Notes under the pieces: model-generated
What the model was told of the DNA's origin: nothing
Databases searched by the model: none
What the model saw: only the letters and a program-made list of their open reading frames with translations
Assembly (NCBI RefSeq): GCF_039536325.1
Contig: NZ_BAAAYO010000002.1
Coordinates: 682,001-746,000 of the forward strand
Origin: Paenibacillus_AB hodogayensis
GTDB taxonomy: Bacteria; Bacillota; Bacilli; Paenibacillales; NBRC-103111
Length of the DNA stretch: 64,000 nucleotides
Reading direction: 5' to 3'
Made by a program: the position numbers and the translations under genes
Shown here: positions 8,861 through 17,248 of the stretch, in pieces
Position numbering within the stretch: the stretch's first letter is position 1
How the letters are laid out: every line of letters starts with the position of its first letter

Positions 8861-10066
8861 ATGAGCGTACATTGGCTGCTGCTCGTCACCGCGCTCGTGC
8901 TGTTTGCGCAAGGGAAACTGTACCAATGGCTCGGTCTGCGTCATGTCCGTTACAGTCGTCGCTTCGATGTTCCCGCCTGTTTTCAGGGGGAAGAAGTGCA
9001 GCTGATCGAGGTTATTGCCAACCGCAAGCTGCTGCCGCTTCCGTGGCTGCGGCTGGAATCGCTGATGCAGTCCGGCCTGCGTTTTCACAGCCAAGCGAAT
9101 CTGGATATTTCGAGCGGGGAACTGTTTCAAAATCACCGGAGCTTGTTCAGTCTGATGCCCTATACGCAAATTACGCGCCGTCACCGCATCCTCTGCCTGA
9201 AACGAGGCTGCTACGACCTGCAATCGGCGACGATGACGAGCGGCGATCTGCTCGGTCTGTTCACGACGTACCGGATGTTGTCGTTCGAACGACAGACGCG
9301 TCTGCTCGTCTATCCGCCGAGAATCCCGCTCGGCGACATCCCGTTGCCCTCTCATAGCTGGCAGGGCGACGTTTCGGTGCAGCGCTGGATCGTCGACGAT
9401 CCGTTCCGGATCGCCGGGGTGCGGCCATACCGCTACGGGGACACGATGAATATGATCAACTGGAGCGCTACTGCTCGGGCAGGCTCGCTTCAGGTGCACC
9501 GGCGGGATTTCACCGCCGACCACCGGATTATGATCGTGCTCAATATGGAAATTACGGAAACGATGTGGGGGGCTGTGACGATGCCCGAACGGATCGAAAA
9601 AGGAATCGCTTATGCCGCGGCCATCGCCGAATCATGCCTTGCGCAAGGAATCGATACCGGCTTCGCTTGCAACGGCCCCGTTATCGACCTGCCGAGGCAG
9701 CCGGTACGCATCCTGCCTTCAGGCGGCGACGCCCACTTGGCCGATCTGTACGAGGCGATGGCGATGCTGCAAATCGAGCGGACCGAAGATTTCGCCGAAT
9801 TTATGGAGCACGATCTGCTGCAGGGAGTGTCCGGCACCGATTACATCATCCTCACTTCCTATGTAAGCGATAAGCTGGAAGGTGTATTCGAGCGGCTGCG
9901 GCTGAACGGCAACGCGGTACGGATCGTACCGTTGACCGACGAACCGCTGCCTTCCTACGACTATCCTGTTTCGTCCTCTTCCGCCTCGACAAGCGAGCCC
10001 GATGCATCCGCCGGTTATGTTGCGGTCGCTTCGGCGAAATCGGCGGGGAGCGTGGAGTCGTTATGA
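8861..10066 (+). CDS. DUF58 domain-containing membrane-anchored protein
   Basis: The first ~22 residues form a membrane segment. The C-terminal half holds the DUF58 signature 'GVRPYRYGDTMNMINW' followed by 'ARAGSLQVHRRDF', a vWA-like module that partners MoxR ATPases. The protein is about 401 residues. The start is the ATG at 8861. An in-frame TTG at 8852 overlaps the moxR stop (TTGA) and is also possible, since neither has a strong ribosome site and coupling is likely. The end overlaps the next start by 4 bases. Confidence 0.87.
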   Translation: MSVHWLLLVTALVLFAQGKLYQWLGLRHVRYSRRFDVPACFQGEEVQLIEVIANRKLLPLPWLRLESLMQSGLRFHSQANLDISSGELFQNHRSLFSLMPYTQITRRHRILCLKRGCYDLQSATMTSGDLLGLFTTYRMLSFERQTRLLVYPPRIPLGDIPLPSHSWQGDVSVQRWIVDDPFRIAGVRPYRYGDTMNMINWSATARAGSLQVHRRDFTADHRIMIVLNMEITETMWGAVTMPERIEKGIAYAAAIAESCLAQGIDTGFACNGPVIDLPRQPVRILPSGGDAHLADLYEAMAMLQIERTEDFAEFMEHDLLQGVSGTDYIILTSYVSDKLEGVFERLRLNGNAVRIVPLTDEPLPSYDYPVSSSSASTSEPDASAGYVAVASAKSAGSVESL

Positions 10067-11403
10067 GCGGAAACCGATTGAAACGCCTGATGCTTGCCTG
10101 GTGCCAAGGTCTCGGTGAGCTGCTGCTGTACTACCCGTTTGTCGTCGTCCTGTATGCGCTCGTCCCCCATATGGCCCCGGTCTTTTCGATCTGGCTCGCC
10201 ATTGTATCCGTCTTCTATCTCGCCGGATTCGCGTTTCACGACACCTTTCCTGCGACGCGCAAGTGGCTGTCTCTGCTGACGGCCATAGCCCTTCCCGGCC
10301 TGATCGCCTGGTACGCCTCCTGGCCGGCCATACCGATCTTCCTGCTTAATGGGGCATTATGGATCTTGTCATGGATACGCGGCAGCCAGAACCGGCTGTG
10401 GGGCTGGTCGAGTTCGTTCCCTTCGGGCCTTCTGTGGATCGGCATGCTCGGCTACTTTATCGCTTCTCTGCTGGTTCCGCGTTTCGAGACGACCGCTCCT
10501 TACTCCGTCTCGGTTACGGTACTGGGCATCGTCGCGCTGGGGGCCGCGTTATACCGGACGAACAGTCTGAGCCTATCCGGCCAATCGTCCGGTTCGCCAC
10601 AGGACGGCAAGCGCCGGGTAAGCGCCGAAACGCGCTGGCGCAACCGGACGCTCGTCCTGTCCGTATTCGCCGCCATCGTACTGATCGCTTCCATCGGCGC
10701 TATCGCGTCCGCGGTTAAACGGGCCGCGCTGTATGTATTCTTCGGGGTTATCGGTCTCATACGCAAGCTGCTGAGCCTGTTCGCTTCGGATGAGGGCGGG
10801 CAGCCTCCCCCGGCCGAGCCGCCACCCGATATGTCGGGCCTACTCCCTCCCGGGCAGCCGTCTGCCTTGGCTCTCCTGCTGGAAAAGGTGCTCTACGTAG
10901 TCGTGGCGCTCCTGCTTGCCGCCGGAGCATGTTGGCTTCTCTATATCGCGAGCAAATACGTCAGACGGTGGCTCCGGCGGCTGCTCGGCTGGTATGGCGA
11001 GCGGCTGGACAACTCGAACGAGGCGGGCTACGTGGACGAGAAGCAATCGCTGCTTGACGGCAGGGAATGGGTACGCGCCAAGAGCAAACAATGGACCTCG
11101 CGGCTGGCCGATACGTTCCGCAGGCTTCCCGGCTGGGAGGAGCTGCCCGACAACCGCGAGCGGGTGCGGTACGCTTACCGCCTCCTGCTGCTGCGGCGGA
11201 TCGCCGCCGGTTACAAGCACGACGAGAGCCGGACACCGCGCGAAACGCGCCAGGAGCTGACCCGCCGCGCACCGCTCGGAAGCGACGAAAGCGAGGTTAT
11301 CCCGCTGTACGAGGAAGTCCGCTATGGCGGCAAGGATATAACCGACGAGCAGGCCGCCGCCTTGCGCAGTATGCTTCGTCCGGACGGTAAAAACCGTATG
11401 TAA
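10063..11403 (+). CDS. Polytopic membrane protein with C-terminal DUF4129 domain
   Basis: The start overlaps the DUF58 stop (ATGA), so translation is coupled. About six hydrophobic segments fill the first ~320 residues. A cytosolic tail with 'RVRYAYRLLLLRRIAAGY' and 'RTPRETRQEL' matches the DUF4129 domain usually fused to, or encoded with, transglutaminase-like proteins. Here no transglutaminase gene follows; a hairpin and an unrelated sigma gene come next. Probable role: membrane partner in a MoxR-DUF58 complex; function unknown. Confidence 0.8.
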   Translation: MSGNRLKRLMLAWCQGLGELLLYYPFVVVLYALVPHMAPVFSIWLAIVSVFYLAGFAFHDTFPATRKWLSLLTAIALPGLIAWYASWPAIPIFLLNGALWILSWIRGSQNRLWGWSSSFPSGLLWIGMLGYFIASLLVPRFETTAPYSVSVTVLGIVALGAALYRTNSLSLSGQSSGSPQDGKRRVSAETRWRNRTLVLSVFAAIVLIASIGAIASAVKRAALYVFFGVIGLIRKLLSLFASDEGGQPPPAEPPPDMSGLLPPGQPSALALLLEKVLYVVVALLLAAGACWLLYIASKYVRRWLRRLLGWYGERLDNSNEAGYVDEKQSLLDGREWVRAKSKQWTSRLADTFRRLPGWEELPDNRERVRYAYRLLLLRRIAAGYKHDESRTPRETRQELTRRAPLGSDESEVIPLYEEVRYGGKDITDEQAAALRSMLRPDGKNRM

Positions 11404-11432
11404 CGGCGCTCCCGTCCGCTCCTCTCCACCGA

Positions 11433-11475
11433 CAAGCAGACTTCCCCTTCGACCGCGACGGGAGAAGTCTGCTTG
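11433..11475 (+). terminator. Strong stem-loop after the MoxR operon
   Basis: CAAGCAGACTTC (11433-11444) is perfectly repeated inverted as GAAGTCTGCTTG (11464-11475). No long T tract follows, so termination is probable but not certain. Confidence 0.55.
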
Positions 11476-11572
11476 CGGTTTGCCGTTCCGACGTCCAGCT
11501 GTGGCTGCCGCCACGCTGCGCCCGTCCGGAGCCGGCCGCTTCTTCAACTTTCCGCTAACTAGGAGGTTCCCC

Positions 11573-12436
11573 ATGAATATGGAGTCGGCGTACGAGACGT
11601 ACCGGAAGCTGTTGTTCTCGATCGCCTACCGGCTGCTTGGATCGCGCACGGAAGCCGAGGATGCCGTTCAGGACGTCTTCGTCTCGCTTCATTCGGTCGA
11701 TCCGGACAGCATTGACAATCTGAAAGCTTTTCTCTCCCGCTCGGTGGCCAACCGCTGCCTCAATAGCCTGAAATCCGCCAAAAAACGCAAGGAGCTGTAC
11801 CCTGGGCCTTGGCTGCCGGAACCGCTGTACGCCGGAACGGAAGCCGAGCCCGGCTATAGGCTGGAGTTGGCGGAAGAAATCCGCTACGCCTATCTTGTTA
11901 TGCTGGAGCTGCTCTCGCCGATGGAACGGGCCGTCTTCGTGCTGCGCGGGGCTTTCGACTTCGAGTATGCGGAGATCGCCGGGATTATCGGCAAAACCGA
12001 AGACAATTGCCGGAAAATATTGAGCCGCGCGCGGCGCAAAATAACCGAAGCCGGATACGATGCGGTTTCAAGCGGGGAAACCGAGCGATCGAACGTCGGG
12101 CCCTTTATCGAAGCGATGCGACAAGGCAACATTGCCACGGCAATCGGTTTGCTGGCAGATTCCGTCGTTCTGATGACGGACGGAGGAGGCAAGGTGCGGT
12201 CCGCCATGCGTCCGCTTGCCGGCATCGAGCGGGTCGGCGCCTTCCTTGCGGGCATCGCCCGCAAGCGCGCGTTTGCCGATGGAGTCGATCCCGTCACCGT
12301 CAATGGCGAAACCGGCATGCGCGTCAGGCGGACTTTTATGCCTGACGCCATATGGAGCTTCTCCTTCGATCCCCAAACGGGCCTTATTACACGCATATAC
12401 GCCGTCTCCAATCCGGATAAATTAATCGGCGAGTAA
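11573..12436 (+). CDS. ECF41-type RNA polymerase sigma factor with SnoaL-like C-terminal extension
   Basis: The product is 287 residues, long for an ECF sigma. Region 2 contains 'YRLLGSRTEAEDAVQDVF' and region 4 has 'LSPMERAVFVLRGAFDFEY' and an 'NCRKILSRARRK' helix. A C-terminal ~110-residue SnoaL-like extension follows, the hallmark of ECF41 (SigJ) factors, where the extension regulates the sigma factor in place of a separate anti-sigma. The ATG at 11573 sits after AGGAGGTTCCCC. A carboxymuconolactone-decarboxylase-like gene follows directly, the classic ECF41 partner. Confidence 0.9.
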   Translation: MNMESAYETYRKLLFSIAYRLLGSRTEAEDAVQDVFVSLHSVDPDSIDNLKAFLSRSVANRCLNSLKSAKKRKELYPGPWLPEPLYAGTEAEPGYRLELAEEIRYAYLVMLELLSPMERAVFVLRGAFDFEYAEIAGIIGKTEDNCRKILSRARRKITEAGYDAVSSGETERSNVGPFIEAMRQGNIATAIGLLADSVVLMTDGGGKVRSAMRPLAGIERVGAFLAGIARKRAFADGVDPVTVNGETGMRVRRTFMPDAIWSFSFDPQTGLITRIYAVSNPDKLIGE

Positions 12437-12443
12437 TGCGGGG

Positions 12444-12470
12444 TGTCACAAAACCGTCCTGTATGTTGTC
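12444..12470 (+). promoter_or_regulatory. Candidate ECF41-dependent promoter
   Basis: TGTCACA (12444-12450), a 16-base spacer and TGTC (12467-12470) lie between the sigma gene and its partner. The known ECF41 consensus, as I recall it, is TGTCACA-N16-CGTC, so only the first base of the -10 differs. Position about 50 bases before the downstream start fits. Confidence 0.65.
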
Positions 12471-12518
12471 TTATCCTATGAAACGACAACATCCCTTACG
12501 GGACAGGAGGAATTGTAT

Positions 12519-12965
12519 ATGAAAACCCGTTTTCTCATGAACAGCGTCAACCCGGCCGCTTATCAGGCTATGCTCGGACTCGAGGCCTATATCGAGGGTG
12601 CCAGTATTCCGAAGCCGCTGCGCGAGCTGATCAAAATCCGCGCCTCGCAAATCAATTCCTGCGCCTTCTGCATCGATATGCACGCCCGGGACGCCCGCAA
12701 GCTGGGCGAGACGGAGCAGCGCATCTACGCGTTGAACGCATGGAGGGAGACGTCCTTCTTTACACCGGAAGAACGAGCCGTACTCGCTTTGACCGAAGCT
12801 GTCACGCTAGTCGCCGACACCCATGTGCCCGATGACGTGTACGATGAGGTGCGGCATTATTTCGACGAGAAGCAAACGTCGGAAATTGTGATGCAGATCG
12901 TCGTGATCAACGCTTGGAACCGGATAGGCGTCACGACTCGGCTGATGCCGCCTAAAGCCGACTAA
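12519..12965 (+). CDS. Carboxymuconolactone decarboxylase / AhpD-like protein
   Basis: The product is 148 residues with the AhpD-type redox motif C48-AFC-IDMH (CxxCxxxH), as in alkylhydroperoxidase-like proteins that use a Cys pair for peroxide or thiol chemistry. The helical core and 'NAWNRI' segment near the C terminus are family-typical. The ATG at 12519 follows AGGAGG by 8 bases. It lies just after the ECF41 sigma gene and behind a matching promoter, so it is probably that sigma factor's main target. Substrate unknown. Confidence 0.9.
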   Translation: MKTRFLMNSVNPAAYQAMLGLEAYIEGASIPKPLRELIKIRASQINSCAFCIDMHARDARKLGETEQRIYALNAWRETSFFTPEERAVLALTEAVTLVADTHVPDDVYDEVRHYFDEKQTSEIVMQIVVINAWNRIGVTTRLMPPKAD

Positions 12966-12988
12966 ACGGCATAAACTCGATCTCACGA

Positions 12989-13022
12989 CTACGCCCCCCG
13001 GACTTGCGTCCGGGGGGCGTAG
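12989..13022. terminator. Perfect hairpin between converging genes
   Basis: CTACGCCCCCCGGAC and GTCCGGGGGGCGTAG form a 15-bp perfect stem with a 4-base loop, between the CMD gene (plus) and alr (minus). There is no T tract, but the stem is very stable and suits two-way termination. Confidence 0.65.
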
Positions 13023-13042
13023 CTCGGTTATCGCAGTCTACA

Positions 13043-14170
13043 TTATGTGTATAGGCGCGGCAATCGGTTGCCCAGGCTGGTCAATACTTCCTGCGAGATG
13101 GTACCCATCGCCTCCGCCACCTCGCGGAGAGCGATCGACTGGCCGCCGTTTACGCCGATCAGCGTTACGGGAGTTCCGACCGGAACATATTCGGATAGCC
13201 GGATCAACGTCTGATTCATGCAGACATTGCCGACCCCGTACGCCCATTGCCCGTTGACAAGTGCGGGCATGCCGCGGCACCGTCGCGACCAGCCGTCGGC
13301 ATAGCCGATCGGCAGCGTGGCGATCCACTGATCGCTGTCCGCGATATATGACCGGTCGTACCCGACGCTCTCTCCGCATTCGATCCTCTTGACGTGCACA
13401 ATGCGCGTATGCAGCGAAAAGGTAGGCCGGAGCGGGACTTCAGGCGTTCCTGCCTCCTGTCCGTCAATCGGCGTAATGCCGAACAAAGATGCCCCCACCC
13501 TCACCATATCGAGCGCCTGCCCGGGAAAACGGATGGCCGCTGCGCTATTGGCGAAATGAGCAATGAAGCCCGTAAAGCCCGCTGCTTCGACCAGCCTGCG
13601 CATACGGGCGAACCGTTCCAGCTGTTCCCGGACAAACCCCGTATCCGCCTGATTGGCCGCAGCCAGATGGGTGTATACGCCCTCCAACGCGAATTTGCCG
13701 GATTGCAGCATCGGCAGCAGCCGGGCCAGCTCGCGTTCGTCGCGAATGCCGAACCGCCCCATCCCCGTATCGAATTTCAGATGAACGTTCAGCCGCCGGC
13801 CGCTCCTGCGGCTATTTTGCATCTCCTCCAATCCTTCCGCGGAGAATACCGGCAAGGAAATTTGGCATTCGGCCGCAAGTTCCGCCTTGTCCGGATCAGA
13901 CGGCGTCAAAACCAGGATCGGCAGGCGGATACCCGACTCCCGCAGCAGCAGCCCTTCCCGCAGCGTTCCGACGGCGATCGCATCCGCTCCCGCTTCCGTC
14001 GCAGCCCGCGCGGTGGCTTGCAGGCCATGGCCGTAGCCGTCGGCCTTGAGCACCGCCATGAACGCGCAGTCCTGCGGCAGCCTGCCGCGGATGGCAGCCA
14101 TATTGTCCTGCATGGCGCGAAGATCGAGCTCGATCCAGGCGGCCTCTCTCACCGGGGACGATATCTTCAT
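13043..14170 (-). CDS. alr: Alanine racemase
   Basis: This PLP enzyme interconverts L- and D-alanine for peptidoglycan. The PLP lysine is K42 in 'AVLKADGYGHG'. The catalytic Tyr region 'VGYDRSY' and 'LPIGYADG' are present, as is the C-terminal 'VCMNQTLI'. Length (375 aa) is normal. It is the last gene of ddl-murF-alr: its ATG overlaps the murF stop by 4 bases, so D-Ala supply, D-Ala-D-Ala ligation and its attachment are made from one transcript. Confidence 0.95.
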   Translation of the reverse strand: MKISSPVREAAWIELDLRAMQDNMAAIRGRLPQDCAFMAVLKADGYGHGLQATARAATEAGADAIAVGTLREGLLLRESGIRLPILVLTPSDPDKAELAAECQISLPVFSAEGLEEMQNSRRSGRRLNVHLKFDTGMGRFGIRDERELARLLPMLQSGKFALEGVYTHLAAANQADTGFVREQLERFARMRRLVEAAGFTGFIAHFANSAAAIRFPGQALDMVRVGASLFGITPIDGQEAGTPEVPLRPTFSLHTRIVHVKRIECGESVGYDRSYIADSDQWIATLPIGYADGWSRRCRGMPALVNGQWAYGVGNVCMNQTLIRLSEYVPVGTPVTLIGVNGGQSIALREVAEAMGTISQEVLTSLGNRLPRLYT

Positions 14171-15558
14171 CGCCCAACCGCTCCTTTGTCCCGCAGCGCT
14201 TGCTCAATCGACTCCAGCCCCAACACCCTCGAGCCCTTGAGCAGCACGACGCAATCGTCCAGCGTCTCGCGCAGCAAGCGCGCAATCGCCTGCTCCTTGT
14301 CGGCGCAGATGGCGACACGGTCTGCGCCGAAGCGCGGTACAGCTTCTTCCCCCATACGGGCTGCCGACGCTCCTACTGTCACGACCAGATCGATCCGCCC
14401 GGGATCCAGCTCCCGGCCCAAGTCGCGGTGCAACTGCTCCGACTCCTCTCCCAGCTCGACCATATCGCCAAGCACGGCTATTTTTCGCTTCGGCTTGCGG
14501 AAATCGTATAACGTTTGCAAGGCTGCCCGGACGCTGGCCGGATTCGATTTGTACGCATCGTTCAGGATGAGGCATTCGCCGACGCGCACCACCTCGTTGC
14601 GCAAGCCGCTCAAGGCGGCGCCGTACAGCCCTTCGCGTATCGACTGCTCGGGCACTCCGAAATGGCGGGCCACGGCAATCGCGCCGAGCGCGTTCACCAT
14701 CTGGTGTCTGCCATGAATCGGCGCAGCGAATTTGTCCGGCTCCCGCTCGTCCAGCACGAAGGCGAAGCCGCTATCGTCGGCGCGCCAATGCAGCGGGCGC
14801 AGCTCGTTGGACGGCTGCACGCCGTAAGCGATCCTTTTGCCTCGAAAGCCGGATCGGCCGATCTCCTCCTCCAGCTGCGGGTAGTCCCCACAATAAGCCA
14901 GCAAGCCTCCGGGGCGCAGCGGACCGACGATCTCCAGCTTCGCCTGCACGATGCGCTCCCTTGTGCCCAAATCGCCAAGATGCACCTCGCTCACGCTCGT
15001 AATGATCGCCGCATCGGGTTCGGCGATAGTCGCCAATGCCGCAATTTCCCCGAGCGCGGACATCCCCATCTCCACGACCGCCATTTCCGTATTTTCCTCC
15101 ATACCCAGCAGTGTAAGCGGCACGCCCAGATGGTTGTTCAGGTTGCCGTTCGTTTTGTGCGTACGGAACGTAGTCGAAAGCAGCGCGGCGAGCATGTCCT
15201 TCGTCGACGTTTTGCCGTTGCTGCCGGTAATGCCGATAACCGTGGCGCCGATCTGACGCCGATATTCCCGTGCCAGCCGCTGAAGCGCCGCCAACGCATC
15301 GTCCACCTCGATGACGGCCGGATGGTCCGGCCGTCCCGGCTCCCCTTTCTCCCATAACGCGGCAGCCGCTCCCTTCGCCAGCGCATCGGCCGCATAGTGA
15401 TGCCCGTTGAACCGCGGTCCACGAATCGGGACGAATAATGCGCCCGGAGTCACGGTCCGGGTGTCCGTACACACGCCCTGGACTGACGTCTCCGGCAGAT
15501 CGGTCGCGTGATCCGCACCGATCATCGCGGCTATGTCGCGTATCGTTCGTCTGATCAT
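14167..15558 (-). CDS. murF: UDP-N-acetylmuramoyl-tripeptide--D-alanyl-D-alanine ligase
   Basis: This enzyme adds D-Ala-D-Ala to the UDP-MurNAc-tripeptide, the last cytoplasmic step of peptide stem assembly. The three Mur-ligase domains are visible: N-terminal UDP-binding domain with 'SRTVTPG'-like pattern (here TDTRTVTPGALF), the central ATP site 'GITGSNGKTSTK' (P-loop K116), and a C-terminal domain with 'LNDAYKSNPASVRAAL'. Length 463 is typical. It overlaps both neighbours by 4 bases (15555-15558 and 14167-14170). Confidence 0.95.
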   Translation of the reverse strand: MIRRTIRDIAAMIGADHATDLPETSVQGVCTDTRTVTPGALFVPIRGPRFNGHHYAADALAKGAAAALWEKGEPGRPDHPAVIEVDDALAALQRLAREYRRQIGATVIGITGSNGKTSTKDMLAALLSTTFRTHKTNGNLNNHLGVPLTLLGMEENTEMAVVEMGMSALGEIAALATIAEPDAAIITSVSEVHLGDLGTRERIVQAKLEIVGPLRPGGLLAYCGDYPQLEEEIGRSGFRGKRIAYGVQPSNELRPLHWRADDSGFAFVLDEREPDKFAAPIHGRHQMVNALGAIAVARHFGVPEQSIREGLYGAALSGLRNEVVRVGECLILNDAYKSNPASVRAALQTLYDFRKPKRKIAVLGDMVELGEESEQLHRDLGRELDPGRIDLVVTVGASAARMGEEAVPRFGADRVAICADKEQAIARLLRETLDDCVVLLKGSRVLGLESIEQALRDKGAVGR

Positions 15559-16634
15559 GATCCCGTCCCCCCCGTCTGGCCTTGTCTTGTGTTCGCGAAC
15601 CGTTCCAGGGCAAGCCGGATCAATTCGTCCAGCAGCCCGGAGAACGAATACAGCCCGTTGTAGGTCAGCATCGCCGGGTACATGCTGTTTTCGGTAAAAC
15701 CGGGAAGCGTGTTCGCTTCGTTGAAATAAATGTGGTTTTCATCGGTAACGAAGAAGTCGACGCGCATCAATCCGGCACCATCCAGCGTGCGGAACACCTT
15801 CAGCGCCATGTTTTGCAGCTGCTCGTGCACCTGTGCGTCCAGCCTCGCCGGAATCCGCATAGTCAGCTTGCCGCTGCCGTATTTGCGCGAGTAGCTGAAG
15901 AAGTCCAGCTCCCGCTCGAATTCGCCCCCCTCGGAGCAGTACGGCCGATCGTTCCCGAGGACGGCAAACTGCACTTCTCTTCCGACGACTTCGCTTTCCA
16001 CGACGATTTTACGGTCGTACCGGAACGCCCCCGCTGCGGCATCCCGCAGCGCGGAGCGGTCGACGCACCGTTCGATGCCGATGCTGGAGCCCATGCGGGC
16101 CGGCTTGACGTAGCAAGGATATCCCAGTCCGTCCTCGATATCGAAGACGAGCGCTTCTCCTTCGTCGACCCATTCCTGCTCCGTCACAACCCGGTAGGCC
16201 GCTTGGGGAATGCGCGCCTGCTCCATCAGGCGCTTGGTTGCCGCTTTGTCCATTCCGGCCGCCGAAGCGAATACGCCGTTGCCCACGTAAGGGACGTTCA
16301 GCATGTCCAGCATGCCCTGCAGCGTCCCGTCCTCGCCGTTCGGGCCATGGAGTGCCGGGAAGACGATATGCTTGCTTCGATCTCCGTTATACCATTGCTT
16401 CAAAATAGCGCTCATCGAGGAACAGTCGTCGGCCTCCAGCCGCAGCTCCTCCACGCTGTCGACCGGAACCGTCAGCTCGGCCCCTCCCCGCCACATGCCC
16501 TGGGGCTCGATGTAGATCGGGTATACGCCGTAACGGCTTCGGTCCAGATGATTGATAAGGGAAAACGCCGTTTTTAACGAGACGTCGTGCTCGGGGGATT
16601 GTCCGCCATATATGACATATATATTTGTTTTCAT
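15555..16634 (-). CDS. ddl: D-alanine--D-alanine ligase
   Basis: This ATP-grasp enzyme makes the D-Ala-D-Ala dipeptide, the target of vancomycin. The 359-residue product has 'YGGQSPEHDVSL' at the N terminus, 'HGPNGEDGTLQGML' in the middle, 'CYVKPARMGSS' and the C-terminal metal site 'YFNEANTLPGF'. It is the first gene of the operon; the 200 bases upstream, to 16843, are AT-richer and should hold the promoter, though I see no canonical -35/-10 pair. Start: ATG at 16634 behind a modest AGGCGGGAC site. Confidence 0.95.
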   Translation of the reverse strand: MKTNIYVIYGGQSPEHDVSLKTAFSLINHLDRSRYGVYPIYIEPQGMWRGGAELTVPVDSVEELRLEADDCSSMSAILKQWYNGDRSKHIVFPALHGPNGEDGTLQGMLDMLNVPYVGNGVFASAAGMDKAATKRLMEQARIPQAAYRVVTEQEWVDEGEALVFDIEDGLGYPCYVKPARMGSSIGIERCVDRSALRDAAAGAFRYDRKIVVESEVVGREVQFAVLGNDRPYCSEGGEFERELDFFSYSRKYGSGKLTMRIPARLDAQVHEQLQNMALKVFRTLDGAGLMRVDFFVTDENHIYFNEANTLPGFTENSMYPAMLTYNGLYSFSGLLDELIRLALERFANTRQGQTGGTGS

Positions 16635-16843
16635 GAATCGTCCCGCCTGTCTGTTGGAATGGTTCCATTATGCGGGACAACTTTTAACAATTTCACATCG
16701 AAAATCTAAAGAAAAGCTTATCAATTTCGTAACGAAACGTAAAAGGGGTGCCCCACAAGTCCCCATTGCATGACAAACAGAAGCCTCCATCCCCACTTCT
16801 TAGGCAGGTTTGGAGACTTCTATTTGCTTCTATCCTATTTCCG

Positions 16844-17122
16844 TCAGCCCTCCGCCCTCGGAGTGCGTCGGCTCAGCATCAGGCTGATCAGCGCAGCGGC
16901 CGCCGACATGACGGCAAAATACACGTTGGCCTCCTGCACCGTCACCGTTTTCCACCAGACGACCACGTGGACCAGTTGGCCCATCGGGGTAAAGACGAGC
17001 CAAAAAAACAAACATCCCGCAATAAGCAGCGGCTGTACGAAGACGCTCCATATGCGCTTCTTGCGGCGCTCCGGCTTTTCCTTTACTGCCGGTTCCACCG
17101 TGTTTCCCTTATCCAATTCCAA
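16844..17122 (-). CDS. Small membrane protein of unknown function
   Basis: The protein has about 92 residues. A basic stretch (KEKPERRKKR) precedes two hydrophobic segments, the second starting near 'NVYFAVMSAAAALISL', so it is probably a two-pass membrane protein. I prefer the TTG at 17122 because AGGAGG lies 9 bases ahead of it. An ATG at 17179 in the same frame would add 19 residues and lacks a good site. Not assigned to a family. Confidence 0.6.
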   Translation of the reverse strand: MELDKGNTVEPAVKEKPERRKKRIWSVFVQPLLIAGCLFFWLVFTPMGQLVHVVVWWKTVTVQEANVYFAVMSAAAALISLMLSRRTPRAEG

Positions 17123-17248
17123 TTTCGGTATCCTCCTGGGTTTTCCTTCGTTGTTTAAGCGCGGAACCCATCGTTCCATCCGATCGACTGTATCGCCGTA
17201 GCTCCTCGGGGAGCTTTCTTTTGGGTGTGCTTCGATTGTCTTTACTTG

